DNA of 64,000 nucleotides from Winogradskyella litoriviva. Its GTDB lineage: Bacteria; Bacteroidota; Bacteroidia; Flavobacteriales; Flavobacteriaceae. The position numbers and the translations under genes are program-made. The stretch lies in NCBI RefSeq assembly GCF_013249065.1, contig NZ_JABRWQ010000003.1, positions 434,001 through 498,000 of the forward strand, read 5' to 3'. The notes beneath the pieces were generated by a model. It had not been told where the DNA came from and searched no databases. It saw only the letters and a program-made list of their open reading frames with translations. Positions 1-8,948 of this stretch are shown in pieces (the stretch's first letter is position 1; each line of letters begins with the position of its first letter).

Positions 1-1275
1 AAATGCCCATCCTATTTTTTTAGTTTCATTAAGTTCTAGGTTGTGCAAAAACAAACGGATTGTATTGAGTTGTTTTTCATCTGAAAACTTATTTATTTGA
101 GGAACATATTTCCCTAAATGATGTTGTTTTTTGGCCTCATAAATTGACTTCAACACCTTTGCCATTGTGTTATAATAATAATCTGAAGTGATTTGCTGAT
201 TTTGAAACCTTTCTATTAACTGATAAATGGCCAAGTCTAATAACTTTAAATCAATAGCACTTTTTATACTTTGAGGATTTGCAATCTTTTTAATTTTGTT
301 GATTTCAGTTTGCGTATCGGTAACCAATTCATCTTTGATGCTAAAATCTTCTCTTAGCTTATTTATTCTAAATTCAATTTCTGGATGGGTTTTTAATGTA
401 TCTGAAGTAAGTTTAAATTCATTTATTTTTTCTTCCGAATCAAAAATGGAGACCGTCTCTTTTAACCAATATTTTTTAAAAGGATAAGATTCAAAATTAA
501 ATACACTATCAATGTTTACATGGTGATTTAAAAACATATCGTCATCATCCGCCTTTAATTTATCTAAAGAACTTAACGCTTTAGTTTTAGAATATTTAGT
601 CTTAGAAAAAAACACAAATCCTAATGAATCTGCTTCTGCTTCAACCTCTTTAGAATGGTCTAAAATATCAATACTTAAATTATCTATAACAGACATTGCA
701 GCCCTTGTTTGTCCGTATTTCTGCCTTTTTATTTCCTTAACTTTCTTTTTGGTATCTTCAGAATTAATTGTTGCAATAACATTTGAAACATTTTTTAAAG
801 AATGTTCTAAATATTTATGCGCTATCTCGTGGCAAATAACAAATGCCAATTCGTCATCAGACTCTAATGTGGTAAACAAACCTAAGTTAATTTGAAACAT
901 ACCATCACCATAGCAGGCAGCATTTGGTAACATGGAGTGATTAATAAAAAAACTAAAATCCGTAGTATCTATTTCAGGGTTGGCGCTATAAATATTTGAA
1001 AGTATAACACGTAAATGTTCCTTTATTTCTGGTATAAATACGTAACTACTATCCTCTATAGATTTTAAGACTTTTTCATCTCTATCTTTAAAGACTTTCT
1101 TAACTTTTGACGAAAACGGACCATCAATTTTATCTATAAAATTAGAATTTATCCTTTTAAGATAATTCTCTATTTTATCAATATCTTCTGGTATATACTC
1201 ATTAACTTTTTCTTGAGCATAATTTAATTGATAAAGCAGTATAAACAGTAAGACCTTGAAATATTTAGAATACAT
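1..1275 (-). CDS. M48-type zinc metalloprotease, secreted (3' end cut by window)
   Basis: The reading frame opens at an ATG at 1275 and stays open through 425 codons to the left edge, so the C-terminus is missing. The first 20 residues form a signal peptide ending in YAQ. The zinc-binding motif HEIAH lies at residues 149-153. A second acidic motif, EVEAEADSLG, follows with E212 and D216 in the ExxxD spacing typical of M48 peptidases, so E212 is the likely third zinc ligand. By family it should be a periplasmic or outer-membrane-associated endopeptidase (BepA/HtpX relatives). The rest is charged and contains no other recognised domain. The substrate is unknown. Confidence 0.8.
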   Translation of the reverse strand, partial: MYSKYFKVLLFILLYQLNYAQEKVNEYIPEDIDKIENYLKRINSNFIDKIDGPFSSKVKKVFKDRDEKVLKSIEDSSYVFIPEIKEHLRVILSNIYSANPEIDTTDFSFFINHSMLPNAACYGDGMFQINLGLFTTLESDDELAFVICHEIAHKYLEHSLKNVSNVIATINSEDTKKKVKEIKRQKYGQTRAAMSVIDNLSIDILDHSKEVEAEADSLGFVFFSKTKYSKTKALSSLDKLKADDDDMFLNHHVNIDSVFNFESYPFKKYWLKETVSIFDSEEKINEFKLTSDTLKTHPEIEFRINKLREDFSIKDELVTDTQTEINKIKKIANPQSIKSAIDLKLLDLAIYQLIERFQNQQITSDYYYNTMAKVLKSIYEAKKQHHLGKYVPQINKFSDEKQLNTIRLFLHNLELNETKKIGWAF

Positions 1276-1400
1276 TAATAAGTAATTTCTTATTAACTCA
1301 AAAATAACTTATTTATTCAACCTTCAAAATATATTTCACTATAAAACCTTTCTTTTAGATAAACTACGTATAAGTAGATATTGCTTCAATCTTATTTTTA

Positions 1401-2036
1401 TCAATTTCTAATAGCTTTAATTGGCTCCAAACGTTTATCATCTGCTATGATATTTACAATATAAATTCCCGTAGAATATTCTGACAAATCTATATCTATT
1501 TTGCTTCCAAATTTTTGAAATGTCGAACTTTGAATAATTCGTCCAGACATATTTGCTATCGCGATTTTTACCTCTTCATAATCTTCAACTAATTTTAATT
1601 GAAAAATACCACTAGATGAAGGGTTCGGGAAGAGTTTGTTTGCTTTAATTAGTTTATTTTTTAGTTGAAATACTTCAACACTGTATCCTCCACACGCAGC
1701 TTTATACCATATTTTAGTAGCATTTTGATATCCAATAACAACAACCTCATCAAAACTATCCTCTTCAAGCTTAATCTCAATTTGTTCTGTTTTGTATATA
1801 ACAAACTCTTGAGATTTATAACCTAAATATGAAACCGATAATGTGTCTCCTTTTGTAGCTTCAAGTTTAAATTCACCCTTACTATTAGTCGCAATTCCTT
1901 TAGTAGAATTTTTAATAAATACGTTTGCCGATTCTAGAGGAATGGAATCGTTAGTTACAATTCCTGTTACTGAAATTTGCGCCATTGCTATTAAATTATA
2001 ACATAGTGCAATGGTAAATAAAGTCATTTTTTTCAT
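1401..2036 (-). CDS. Small CarboxypepD_reg-like protein with T9SS sorting domain
   Basis: This 211-residue protein has a signal peptide (1-20, ending AMAQ) and one CarboxypepD_reg-like beta-sandwich at about 22-92. The sequence EVVVIGYQ at 97-104 resembles the start of a SusC/TonB-receptor plug. After a short linker with a Cys there is a C-terminal type IX secretion signal at about 132-211, beginning LFPNPSSSG (PNP at 137-139). It should be secreted by T9SS and cell-surface attached. The arrangement looks like the front end of an outer membrane receptor joined to a sorting tail. Its function is unknown. It stands alone between the protease gene and the nrf operon. Confidence 0.75.
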   Translation of the reverse strand: MKKMTLFTIALCYNLIAMAQISVTGIVTNDSIPLESANVFIKNSTKGIATNSKGEFKLEATKGDTLSVSYLGYKSQEFVIYKTEQIEIKLEEDSFDEVVVIGYQNATKIWYKAACGGYSVEVFQLKNKLIKANKLFPNPSSSGIFQLKLVEDYEEVKIAIANMSGRIIQSSTFQKFGSKIDIDLSEYSTGIYIVNIIADDKRLEPIKAIRN

Positions 2037-2150
2037 GAGTAATTGGTTTTGGTTAATACATCAAACCTACCCAGAAAATTCATTTCTATAAATCAATAAT
2101 GAGTAAACACGGCATTTCGCTTAGTTAACACACCTTTACAGAAAATTTAA

Positions 2151-5100
2151 TTATACTGACTTTTTAAATCTTCTGTTAAAATAATAAGCAATAATAGCTA
2201 CAACGATAACTATAGCAGTAAGCACATAGATAAATGTTGGGATTGGCAATGGGTCTCCTGCCGCATAACTATGTAAACCAGATAAGTAATAGTTAACTCC
2301 AAAAGACGTCATAATTATAGACGAAAAAGCAAAAACACTAGCAACATTTAATACATAACGACTTTTTAGTGCAGGTATAAAACGCAAATGCAATACAATT
2401 GCATAGACAATTACACTAATTAATGCCCAAGTTTCTTTAGGGTCCCAAGCCCAATATCTTCCCCAAGATTCGTTTGCCCAAATACCGCCTAAAAATGTAC
2501 CTACAGCTAATACAAATAGACCAATTGTCATTGAAATTTCATTAATGTATGTGATTTCTTTAATACGAAGATTAATGGCTTCTTTAGTCGACTCTGTTCT
2601 TATAATCATTAATAACAATGCCATAAAACCTAAAATAGCAGATAAGGCTAAAGGTGCATAACTACTCACAATAGTGGCAACATGTATTTTAAGCCAATAT
2701 GATTTTAAAACTGGCATTAAATTAGTAATCTCAGGACTTAACCAATCTAGGTAACTCACAAACAATAAAGCTCCCGAAAATAAGGTTGCTAATGGTAATG
2801 AAAAGTCCGATTTTCTAAACGTCATTAAACCACACATCAATAATACCCAAGCCACAAAAACTAACATTTCATAACCGTTACTCCAAGGTGCATGTTGTGC
2901 TATATACCAACGTAGAATAATATTACCTGTAAAAAGTAGAAAACTGATTAATGTTAGTAGAATTAAAACATTCCAAAAAATATCAATACCTTTTTTCTGT
3001 GTAAAAATTCTAACAATAGATAATACTAACAATAAACCACCAAGTACAAAAAACACTTGAAATAACCAGAAATTCAGATTCAACTGATTGTACCATAACT
3101 CTGCCTCTATACGTTTTCTACTCGGAATAATTTCTTCTCCTAAAACATCTTGAAACGTTTTTATGTATTGAAGTTTTTCACTTGCTGCTTCCCAATTTTT
3201 AGAATTAACATCTTTGAAATACGTAGGAATAATATGCTTAGCAAATTCACCATCTTCACTAGGAAAATCGTTAAAATGATGTGTATAACTGTGCCAAGTA
3301 TTATTGTCGTCATTTCCGTTTGGAAAAATCTTTAAATAGTTACCAGAAAACACATTGAACAAAATATTAAATCGCTCATCTACTTTAAGAACTTCTTTGT
3401 CAAACTCATTACGTTCAGCAGGCTTTTTTTGATTGGCTTCTTCAACAACTTTGGATAATACATATTTTCCTGAATCGTCTAACATACCTGTGAATGATAC
3501 TAAGCCATCTTCCGAAATATCAAAACCTTTAAATAATTCACCTCCTTTAGTTTCATCTACTTTTATAATAGGAATAAACTGCCATAAATTTGAAGCGGAT
3601 TGCATGGCTAAAAATGCCTGATTAGCATTAAAACGAACAGATTCTCCACCTTCAGAATATATAAAATAAGACTTACGAGATAGCTTTCTAAGAAATTCTG
3701 ATGCTAATGTATTAATAGGCTTTATTCTTCCGTCTAAATCCTGAACCATTATACGTCCAAACATTTCGGCATGCTGCTCGTCTACACGCTGCTGTTCTAC
3801 AGTTTGTAAATTTATAGTGGGTTCTTTTGGTGCTTCTGTCTGCGCATAAGTACTAAAAGAAAGTCCTAAAAAGAGTAATAATATTGCTGTATTTTTTAAC
3901 TTTTTTAATTTCTTATTGATTAAAGTAAAACGCGATGATTTTCCGAATAGTGTAAAAAACATACCTATCATCATTAAGAAATAACCCAAGTAAGTCACAT
4001 TTGTACCTAAAGCATCATGGTTTACAGCTAAAACTGTGCCTTGTTCGTCTGTATCATAGCTTGCTTGAAAGAAACGGTAACCACCATAATCTAAAACATT
4101 ATTCATAAAAATACGATGTGGCATTTGCTTGTCTCCATCAATCACAGTCACTTCACTTGCATAAGACGAAGGACTTGTAGAACCAGGATAACGCTCTAAT
4201 TGAAAATCATTAAGTTTAATAGAAAAAGGTATTGTAATAGGCTCTGCTCCATAAGACAAAAACACATCTACATTATTAATTTTAACTTTATGATTAGTTG
4301 GCAAAAAGCCTTGTCTGTAAAGCAAAGTGACCGATTCTGTAACATCGCCAACAGTGACGTCTACAACAAGAGCATCGTCTTTTTGCTCATCATTATCTTT
4401 AGGTTTTTCGGCTTCACTAACTAATTTAATTTGCCCTTTTGGATGGTAAGACATGGGTACAAAAGACGCATCTCCATCGCGATACAAAGTTCTTAATTGT
4501 ATAGTATGCAAAGTGTCTTTCTTTAATGAACTCGCTGTTTCCGTTGCCATTACAAACGAACTAACATCACGTGGTGAATACATACTAAACACACCATCTT
4601 TCTCCGTTATATTAATAACATCTTCTGCAATGACATCAAAACCTACTTTGTGTTTATGTGCTCCAATAGCTTCAACTTCTCCTTTTTCTAAAAAAACCGT
4701 TTCTCTACCATTTCCTGCTGAAACTACCATTAAAATCATAGGTTTTCCGTCAGCTTGATCATCAACAATTTGAGGAACAGCATCTGCCACAAATTCGTTA
4801 TATGAAATTTTAACAGGTAGATTATTAAAATCAGTTGAAATACTAAAATCATTATTAGTTAATGGTGAGAAGCTTAAATTCTTCTTTACCACTTTATTGT
4901 TGTCTCCTTTAGAAAAGTGCGCATGCAAATAGTTAGCGTCTGAAATAATGGTATTAGAAGTTGCACCTTCTCTTACACGCATAACACCTCCATAAGAAAC
5001 ATAGCGTGTAATCCCAGCGCCTAATAAAACAATAATGAAAGACAAATGAAACATTAAAATCGCCCATTTATTTAGTCGCCAAAGTTTGTATTTGAAGGTA

Positions 5101-5291
5101 TTTGCTAAAAATGAAATAGCTAAACCAACCATAACCAACTCAAACCACCAAGCATCGTAAATGAGTTTCCATGATGTAGAAATTCCGAAGTCATTTTCAA
5201 TAAATGTTGCAACTGCCATTGAAACAGCAAAAACAAACAATAATAATACGGCTAAACTAGGTGAGGCAAAGAAGCGAAATAATTTCTTCAT
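2151..5291 (-). CDS. ccsBA: Cytochrome c biogenesis protein, fused ResB-CcsA (CcsBA)
   Basis: This 1046-residue membrane protein carries a ResB-like N-terminal half (transmembrane segments near 10-30 and 50-100, a long periplasmic region, another membrane segment near 435-480). Its CcsA-like C-terminal half has many membrane spans. The WWD haem-handling signature WGRYWAWDPKETW lies at residues 943-955. System II synthases of this kind export haem and attach it to CxxCH motifs. Being directly downstream of nrfA, it probably serves the multihaem cytochromes NrfA and NrfH, including the special CxxCK haem site. A strong hairpin separates it from nrfA, so its expression may be lower than that of nrfAH. 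Confidence 0.93.
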   Translation of the reverse strand: MKKLFRFFASPSLAVLLLFVFAVSMAVATFIENDFGISTSWKLIYDAWWFELVMVGLAISFLANTFKYKLWRLNKWAILMFHLSFIIVLLGAGITRYVSYGGVMRVREGATSNTIISDANYLHAHFSKGDNNKVVKKNLSFSPLTNNDFSISTDFNNLPVKISYNEFVADAVPQIVDDQADGKPMILMVVSAGNGRETVFLEKGEVEAIGAHKHKVGFDVIAEDVINITEKDGVFSMYSPRDVSSFVMATETASSLKKDTLHTIQLRTLYRDGDASFVPMSYHPKGQIKLVSEAEKPKDNDEQKDDALVVDVTVGDVTESVTLLYRQGFLPTNHKVKINNVDVFLSYGAEPITIPFSIKLNDFQLERYPGSTSPSSYASEVTVIDGDKQMPHRIFMNNVLDYGGYRFFQASYDTDEQGTVLAVNHDALGTNVTYLGYFLMMIGMFFTLFGKSSRFTLINKKLKKLKNTAILLLFLGLSFSTYAQTEAPKEPTINLQTVEQQRVDEQHAEMFGRIMVQDLDGRIKPINTLASEFLRKLSRKSYFIYSEGGESVRFNANQAFLAMQSASNLWQFIPIIKVDETKGGELFKGFDISEDGLVSFTGMLDDSGKYVLSKVVEEANQKKPAERNEFDKEVLKVDERFNILFNVFSGNYLKIFPNGNDDNNTWHSYTHHFNDFPSEDGEFAKHIIPTYFKDVNSKNWEAASEKLQYIKTFQDVLGEEIIPSRKRIEAELWYNQLNLNFWLFQVFFVLGGLLLVLSIVRIFTQKKGIDIFWNVLILLTLISFLLFTGNIILRWYIAQHAPWSNGYEMLVFVAWVLLMCGLMTFRKSDFSLPLATLFSGALLFVSYLDWLSPEITNLMPVLKSYWLKIHVATIVSSYAPLALSAILGFMALLLMIIRTESTKEAINLRIKEITYINEISMTIGLFVLAVGTFLGGIWANESWGRYWAWDPKETWALISVIVYAIVLHLRFIPALKSRYVLNVASVFAFSSIIMTSFGVNYYLSGLHSYAAGDPLPIPTFIYVLTAIVIVVAIIAYYFNRRFKKSV

Positions 5292-5315
5292 TTATAAAGT
5301 ATGTATTAAGTAAAA

Positions 5316-5357
5316 AGGTTGTTTAAAAAATTGAATCATCATTTTTCTAAACAACCT
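5316..5357 (-). terminator. Hairpin with U-run after nrfA
   Basis: On the minus strand a 10-bp perfect stem (AGGTTGTTTA/TAAACAACCT) continues as five A-T pairs past one bulged base, with an 11-nt loop. A run of T follows on the transcribed strand. It lies just after the nrfA stop and before ccsBA, so it probably terminates part of the transcription or protects the nrfHA mRNA end. Confidence 0.7.
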
Positions 5358-5389
5358 CAATGACATGAAGTCTTTTTAATTTTGGTAAT

Positions 5390-6892
5390 CTATTTTTTAT
5401 CCGAAGACACAACAGTTTTAAGGTCTAATTTAGCTTCACGAGCTTTAGCTTCTTCTAACCATTTTGGCAATAAATTCTTTTTAAACTCAGCTTTTTCTGC
5501 TTTTAGTTTTTCAACATCTAGACCAATATATTCTTGTGCTTTTTCCTTTGTAGAAATATCTGGCATGTCAATTGGTTTGTTATGACCTAATTCTGCCAGC
5601 ATACGTGCCAATTTAACACGCGCTTCTTGAGCAATTACTAGTCCACTACCGATAACTCTACCAATTTCTACTGGTGAGTGAAAAGATGCTCCGTGTGAAG
5701 CGGCAGAATAATCCCAACGCCATTGTGCATGACGAATATCTGTTAAGATAGGTTTCATTTGCTCTTCTGTAGCTCCTAAGTCCCAACATTTTTTTGCTTC
5801 TAAATGGGCACTTACTAAAAGTGTTTCTAGTTTTATTCTATTCTCAGTTGCCTTACGTTGTCTTTCATAAACATTCTGAATTAACTTATCTGACTCTTCT
5901 CTATGACAAACCTGACAAGCATTAGATGTGTTATTTAAAGGCGATTGAATATGGTGATCTGTGAATTTTTGTCCACCTTCACTTTTATATGGCATATGGC
6001 AATCTGCACAAGAAACTCCACGATCTGCATGCACACCTGTTTTGAAAGTTTCATAACCTGGATGCTGTGCTTTTAGCATTGGTGTTTTACTAATTTTATG
6101 TGTCCAATCTGAAAATTCCATTTCATCATAATAGTTTTCCATATCTTCTACAGTCATACCATCTTTCCATGGGAATGTTAAATATGGTACACCTTCTTTT
6201 CCTGGTTTTTTCTTATCAAAGTAATATTCAACATGACATTGTGCACAAACTAATGAACGCATTTCGTTATGTGTAGCTTGGTTAATATCTTCTCCCATAG
6301 CATCAAAAGCTTCAACCAATGCTGGTCTTGTAATACGAAGCTTCATACTTTTTGGATCATGACAATCTGCACATCCAATAGGGTTTACAATTTCTGATAC
6401 TTTACCTGCCCATTTTCCACTGTAAAATTCAGCAACACCAATTTCATTCATTAATCTTGGTACGTCAGGACTTTTACAGGTCCAGCATGTTGCTGGCATA
6501 GGACCATCATCTTTTCCTGTTGGTGCACCTGTTCTTAAAGTATTGTGAATATCTTCAATAGCATAAGCATGTCCTCTTCCTTGATTATAATCTTTAGAAA
6601 AACCGTAACCAGCAAACAAAATTACTAAACGAGGATCTTCTTCTAAAACATCTCTCATTGCAGAACCTCCTTGGTAAGATGCAAAAGTTGTATCGAGTGT
6701 TTGTAATGAAGATTGATACTCTAAAGGAAAGTTTTCTCCCCAAACCTCATTACGTGGTTCGTTCTCTGCAATATTTACCTTAGGCACGTATTCGTACTTA
6801 GCTTCGGATTTTCTGTTTATTATACTAGAAGCTAAAAGCCCTAATAAGAAAACTACAATAATAGTTACAACAAATAATACTTTATTTTTCAT
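5390..6892 (-). CDS. nrfA: Ammonia-forming cytochrome c nitrite reductase, catalytic subunit
   Basis: Five haem-binding motifs are visible. The catalytic CWTCK (136-140) has lysine as proximal ligand and is diagnostic for NrfA. Four ordinary CxxCH motifs follow: CADCH 174-178, CAQCH 216-220, CADCH 295-299 and CQVCH 326-330. An N-terminal hydrophobic segment (5-25) is a signal or anchor. The length of 500 residues fits the family. It reduces nitrite to ammonium with six electrons in the periplasm, receiving electrons from the quinol pool through NrfH. nrfH lies 14 bp upstream in the same operon. Confidence 0.97.
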   Translation of the reverse strand: MKNKVLFVVTIIVVFLLGLLASSIINRKSEAKYEYVPKVNIAENEPRNEVWGENFPLEYQSSLQTLDTTFASYQGGSAMRDVLEEDPRLVILFAGYGFSKDYNQGRGHAYAIEDIHNTLRTGAPTGKDDGPMPATCWTCKSPDVPRLMNEIGVAEFYSGKWAGKVSEIVNPIGCADCHDPKSMKLRITRPALVEAFDAMGEDINQATHNEMRSLVCAQCHVEYYFDKKKPGKEGVPYLTFPWKDGMTVEDMENYYDEMEFSDWTHKISKTPMLKAQHPGYETFKTGVHADRGVSCADCHMPYKSEGGQKFTDHHIQSPLNNTSNACQVCHREESDKLIQNVYERQRKATENRIKLETLLVSAHLEAKKCWDLGATEEQMKPILTDIRHAQWRWDYSAASHGASFHSPVEIGRVIGSGLVIAQEARVKLARMLAELGHNKPIDMPDISTKEKAQEYIGLDVEKLKAEKAEFKKNLLPKWLEEAKAREAKLDLKTVVSSDKK

Positions 6893-6906
6893 ATTCTAGA
6901 TATGTT

Positions 6907-7500
6907 TTACTTTTTAATTTCTTTTTCTAACCAAGCAGGTATAACAGCCTCTTCCTTATCTGTAGGTAGTGGTGCTACATTAAACTTTATAGTGGATAAA
7001 CCATGAACTTTACCATGTGGTATTTGCTTATGGCAACTCCAACATTGACGACCAGTTCTATTTTCTCTATGACCTTTTATCCAACCGTCATATTTTACTT
7101 GAGTTACCTGCTGTAAATGACAGCGTATACAGTTATTCTGAACCACTTCTTGCGAAGCTTCTTTCATTTCTATAACATCTGGTTCTGCTCTAGCCGTAAA
7201 AACTGAGGCATGGTACAAACCATCCTTAGCTTTAAAATAATACTTGTTTATAATATTATCATGTGGCACATGGCAATCGTTACAATTAGCCCATTCACGG
7301 TGCGAACTATGCATCCAACTATTATAAACAGGCGTCATAACATGGCAGTTAACACAAGCCTGAGGATCGTCTGACAAATAAGATGTTATCTTAGACTCTT
7401 TAGCCATAAACGCACCCATACCCAATACCACAGCTATGAAAAACAAAGCTGTTTTTCGCCATCTAGAATCTTTTGGTAATATTTTAAATTTGAAACCCAA
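6907..7500 (-). CDS. nrfH: Cytochrome c nitrite reductase, small tetrahaem subunit (quinol dehydrogenase)
   Basis: This 197-residue NapC/NirT-family protein has one N-terminal membrane anchor (about 17-34). It carries four CxxCH haem motifs: CVNCH 49-53, CNDCH 73-77, CIRCH 124-128 and CWSCH 153-157. It should oxidise menaquinol at the membrane and pass electrons to NrfA. It precedes nrfA by 14 bp, the usual nrfHA order. Confidence 0.95.
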   Translation of the reverse strand: MGFKFKILPKDSRWRKTALFFIAVVLGMGAFMAKESKITSYLSDDPQACVNCHVMTPVYNSWMHSSHREWANCNDCHVPHDNIINKYYFKAKDGLYHASVFTARAEPDVIEMKEASQEVVQNNCIRCHLQQVTQVKYDGWIKGHRENRTGRQCWSCHKQIPHGKVHGLSTIKFNVAPLPTDKEEAVIPAWLEKEIKK

Positions 7501-7573
7501 TTCTTAATTTTATGTTAACGAAAATAATCTTTTTTACGTTGTTTACACTACAAGTTATATAATAATTATATTC

Positions 7574-8839
7574 TTAATCCTTTTTACTTGTAAATAAAGT
7601 TGGTTTAATAGTTAATTGAACCCATGCCCAATTATTAGTATTATCTTCTGGTCTGCCTCCTTTTACTAAACTCATACTTTCTGATGCGAACATTTGTGAA
7701 TATCCAAGATTCAACTTAACATCTTTTGTAAGATTTTGTGTAAAAACAAGATCAACTTCTGTACCTAAATATGAATCTTCGTTATTGCTTAATTCTGCGT
7801 TTGCGCCAAAATAATGAACCTTAGCTAATAAGTTTGATTTTTCACCAGTAGTAAAAACTGCTTTTGCATAAAGGTCGTTTAATCCAACAGTATTGGCATG
7901 GTTACCAACATAAAAATAATCCATAAATCCGTTAAATTTATGATTAGTTCCGTAAAGAGGGAAGAATGATTTATTTTTTGAATCACCATCTTGATCTGTA
8001 CCACTCAGCATTTCAAATCCTAAACCAAATAATGTTTTGCCTGGTTTATAATTTGCTTCTAATGCAACATTATATGCACTAAGATCTGTTGTTTCTTTAG
8101 ACTTACCTGTTTGATAATAAGCAGAACCCATAAGTTTTACATTGTTAATAGGAAATATAACATGAGAACCTATGGTTTGCATATAATATACTCCATCTGG
8201 ATCATTATTAATACCAGAGAAATTCTGAAAACCCGTATTTAAAACCAGAAAACTTGCTGTTGTTTTTTCCCAGCTCTTTTTTAGATAAGCATACTGCATA
8301 GCTTTATATGTATAAGCGCCTTGCAAATAAAAAGCATTGCCTTCTTTAGCTTGGCTTTCTTGACTAAAAGCAAAACCCAAATCTGCCATAAAAGTTCCTT
8401 TATTATATTTTAATAAAGCTGCATCATGAAAACGTCCTTGCATTGCCCAGTCTAGACCTCCGAAGATTCTTTGATCATCATATGAAATAACCTGACGTCC
8501 AAGTTTAGTAGACCAATTTTCATTTAATTTATAATCTACCCAAGCCTGAAATAAAGAAAAGGAATTATTACTATCTGTAGCATCAATTTGTTTTGTGTCT
8601 CCCCAAACACTAACATCTTGGACACTTAGCATCATCGTTAAATTATCTAGCTTATAATTAAAATTTAAGCGAGTTCGTTGCACCACAAAAGCAGCAGGCT
8701 CTGTATCGTCTGGAAATAGGTTGCCAAATCCATGTCGATACTCAAAACGTGGTCTAACATCTGCATCAATTTTTAATTGTGCATTTGCACTTACAACATA
8801 TAATAATGTAAAAACTACTAAAATTTTATTTAGTGACAT
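7574..8839 (-). CDS. Alginate-export-type outer membrane porin of the nrf operon
   Basis: This is a 421-residue protein with a signal peptide (1-20, ending ANAQ) and alternating amphipathic strands typical of an outer membrane beta-barrel. The segments QRTRLNFNYKL and KLGRQVISYDDQRIFGG match the alginate_exp family pattern. It is the first gene of the nrf operon, 73 bp before nrfH, and follows the FNR-like box and promoter. In this context it is more likely a channel for nitrite or another small anion than an alginate exporter; that is inference from the neighbourhood only. Confidence 0.8.
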   Translation of the reverse strand: MSLNKILVVFTLLYVVSANAQLKIDADVRPRFEYRHGFGNLFPDDTEPAAFVVQRTRLNFNYKLDNLTMMLSVQDVSVWGDTKQIDATDSNNSFSLFQAWVDYKLNENWSTKLGRQVISYDDQRIFGGLDWAMQGRFHDAALLKYNKGTFMADLGFAFSQESQAKEGNAFYLQGAYTYKAMQYAYLKKSWEKTTASFLVLNTGFQNFSGINNDPDGVYYMQTIGSHVIFPINNVKLMGSAYYQTGKSKETTDLSAYNVALEANYKPGKTLFGLGFEMLSGTDQDGDSKNKSFFPLYGTNHKFNGFMDYFYVGNHANTVGLNDLYAKAVFTTGEKSNLLAKVHYFGANAELSNNEDSYLGTEVDLVFTQNLTKDVKLNLGYSQMFASESMSLVKGGRPEDNTNNWAWVQLTIKPTLFTSKKD

Positions 8840-8861
8840 AATGGTTGGTTTTTAATATCGG

Positions 8862-8869
8862 CAAAACTA
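8862..8869 (-). promoter_or_regulatory. -7 promoter box of the nrf operon
   Basis: The minus strand reads TAGTTTTG, an exact match to the Bacteroidota -7 consensus TAnnTTTG. No TTG-type -33 element is seen at the right distance, which fits a promoter that needs an activator. The predicted start is near 8858, about 20 nt before the porin ATG. Confidence 0.6.
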
Positions 8870-8892
8870 TACCTTAACAAATTGTAAAAAGA

Positions 8893-8904
8893 TGATAAAT
8901 ATCA
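8893..8904. promoter_or_regulatory. FNR/CRP-like operator upstream of nrf
   Basis: The sequence TGATAAATATCA is a perfect TGAT-N4-ATCA palindrome, the core of the FNR/CRP-family recognition site. Its centre (8898.5) is about 41 nt before the predicted start near 8858, the classic position for a class II activator. This would give anaerobic or nitrite-responsive control of nrf. The protein that binds it is not in the window. Confidence 0.55.
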
Positions 8905-8946
8905 TATAAAAAATGCCAGGATTTCCTAGCATTTTTTATATGATAT
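8899..8946 (-). terminator. Terminator of the aromatic amino acid operon
   Basis: A perfect 18-bp stem (8899-8916 with 8929-8946) is extended by three more inner pairs. It starts directly after the stop of the DAHP synthase gene, and AT-rich arms provide the U-run on the minus strand. Its distal arm overlaps half of the FNR-like box of the next operon. Confidence 0.85.
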
Positions 8947-8948
8947 AT

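Noticed and set aside
296-487. Plus-strand ORF at the left edge
   Set aside because: It is antisense to the M48 protease frame, which shows signal peptide and zinc motifs.
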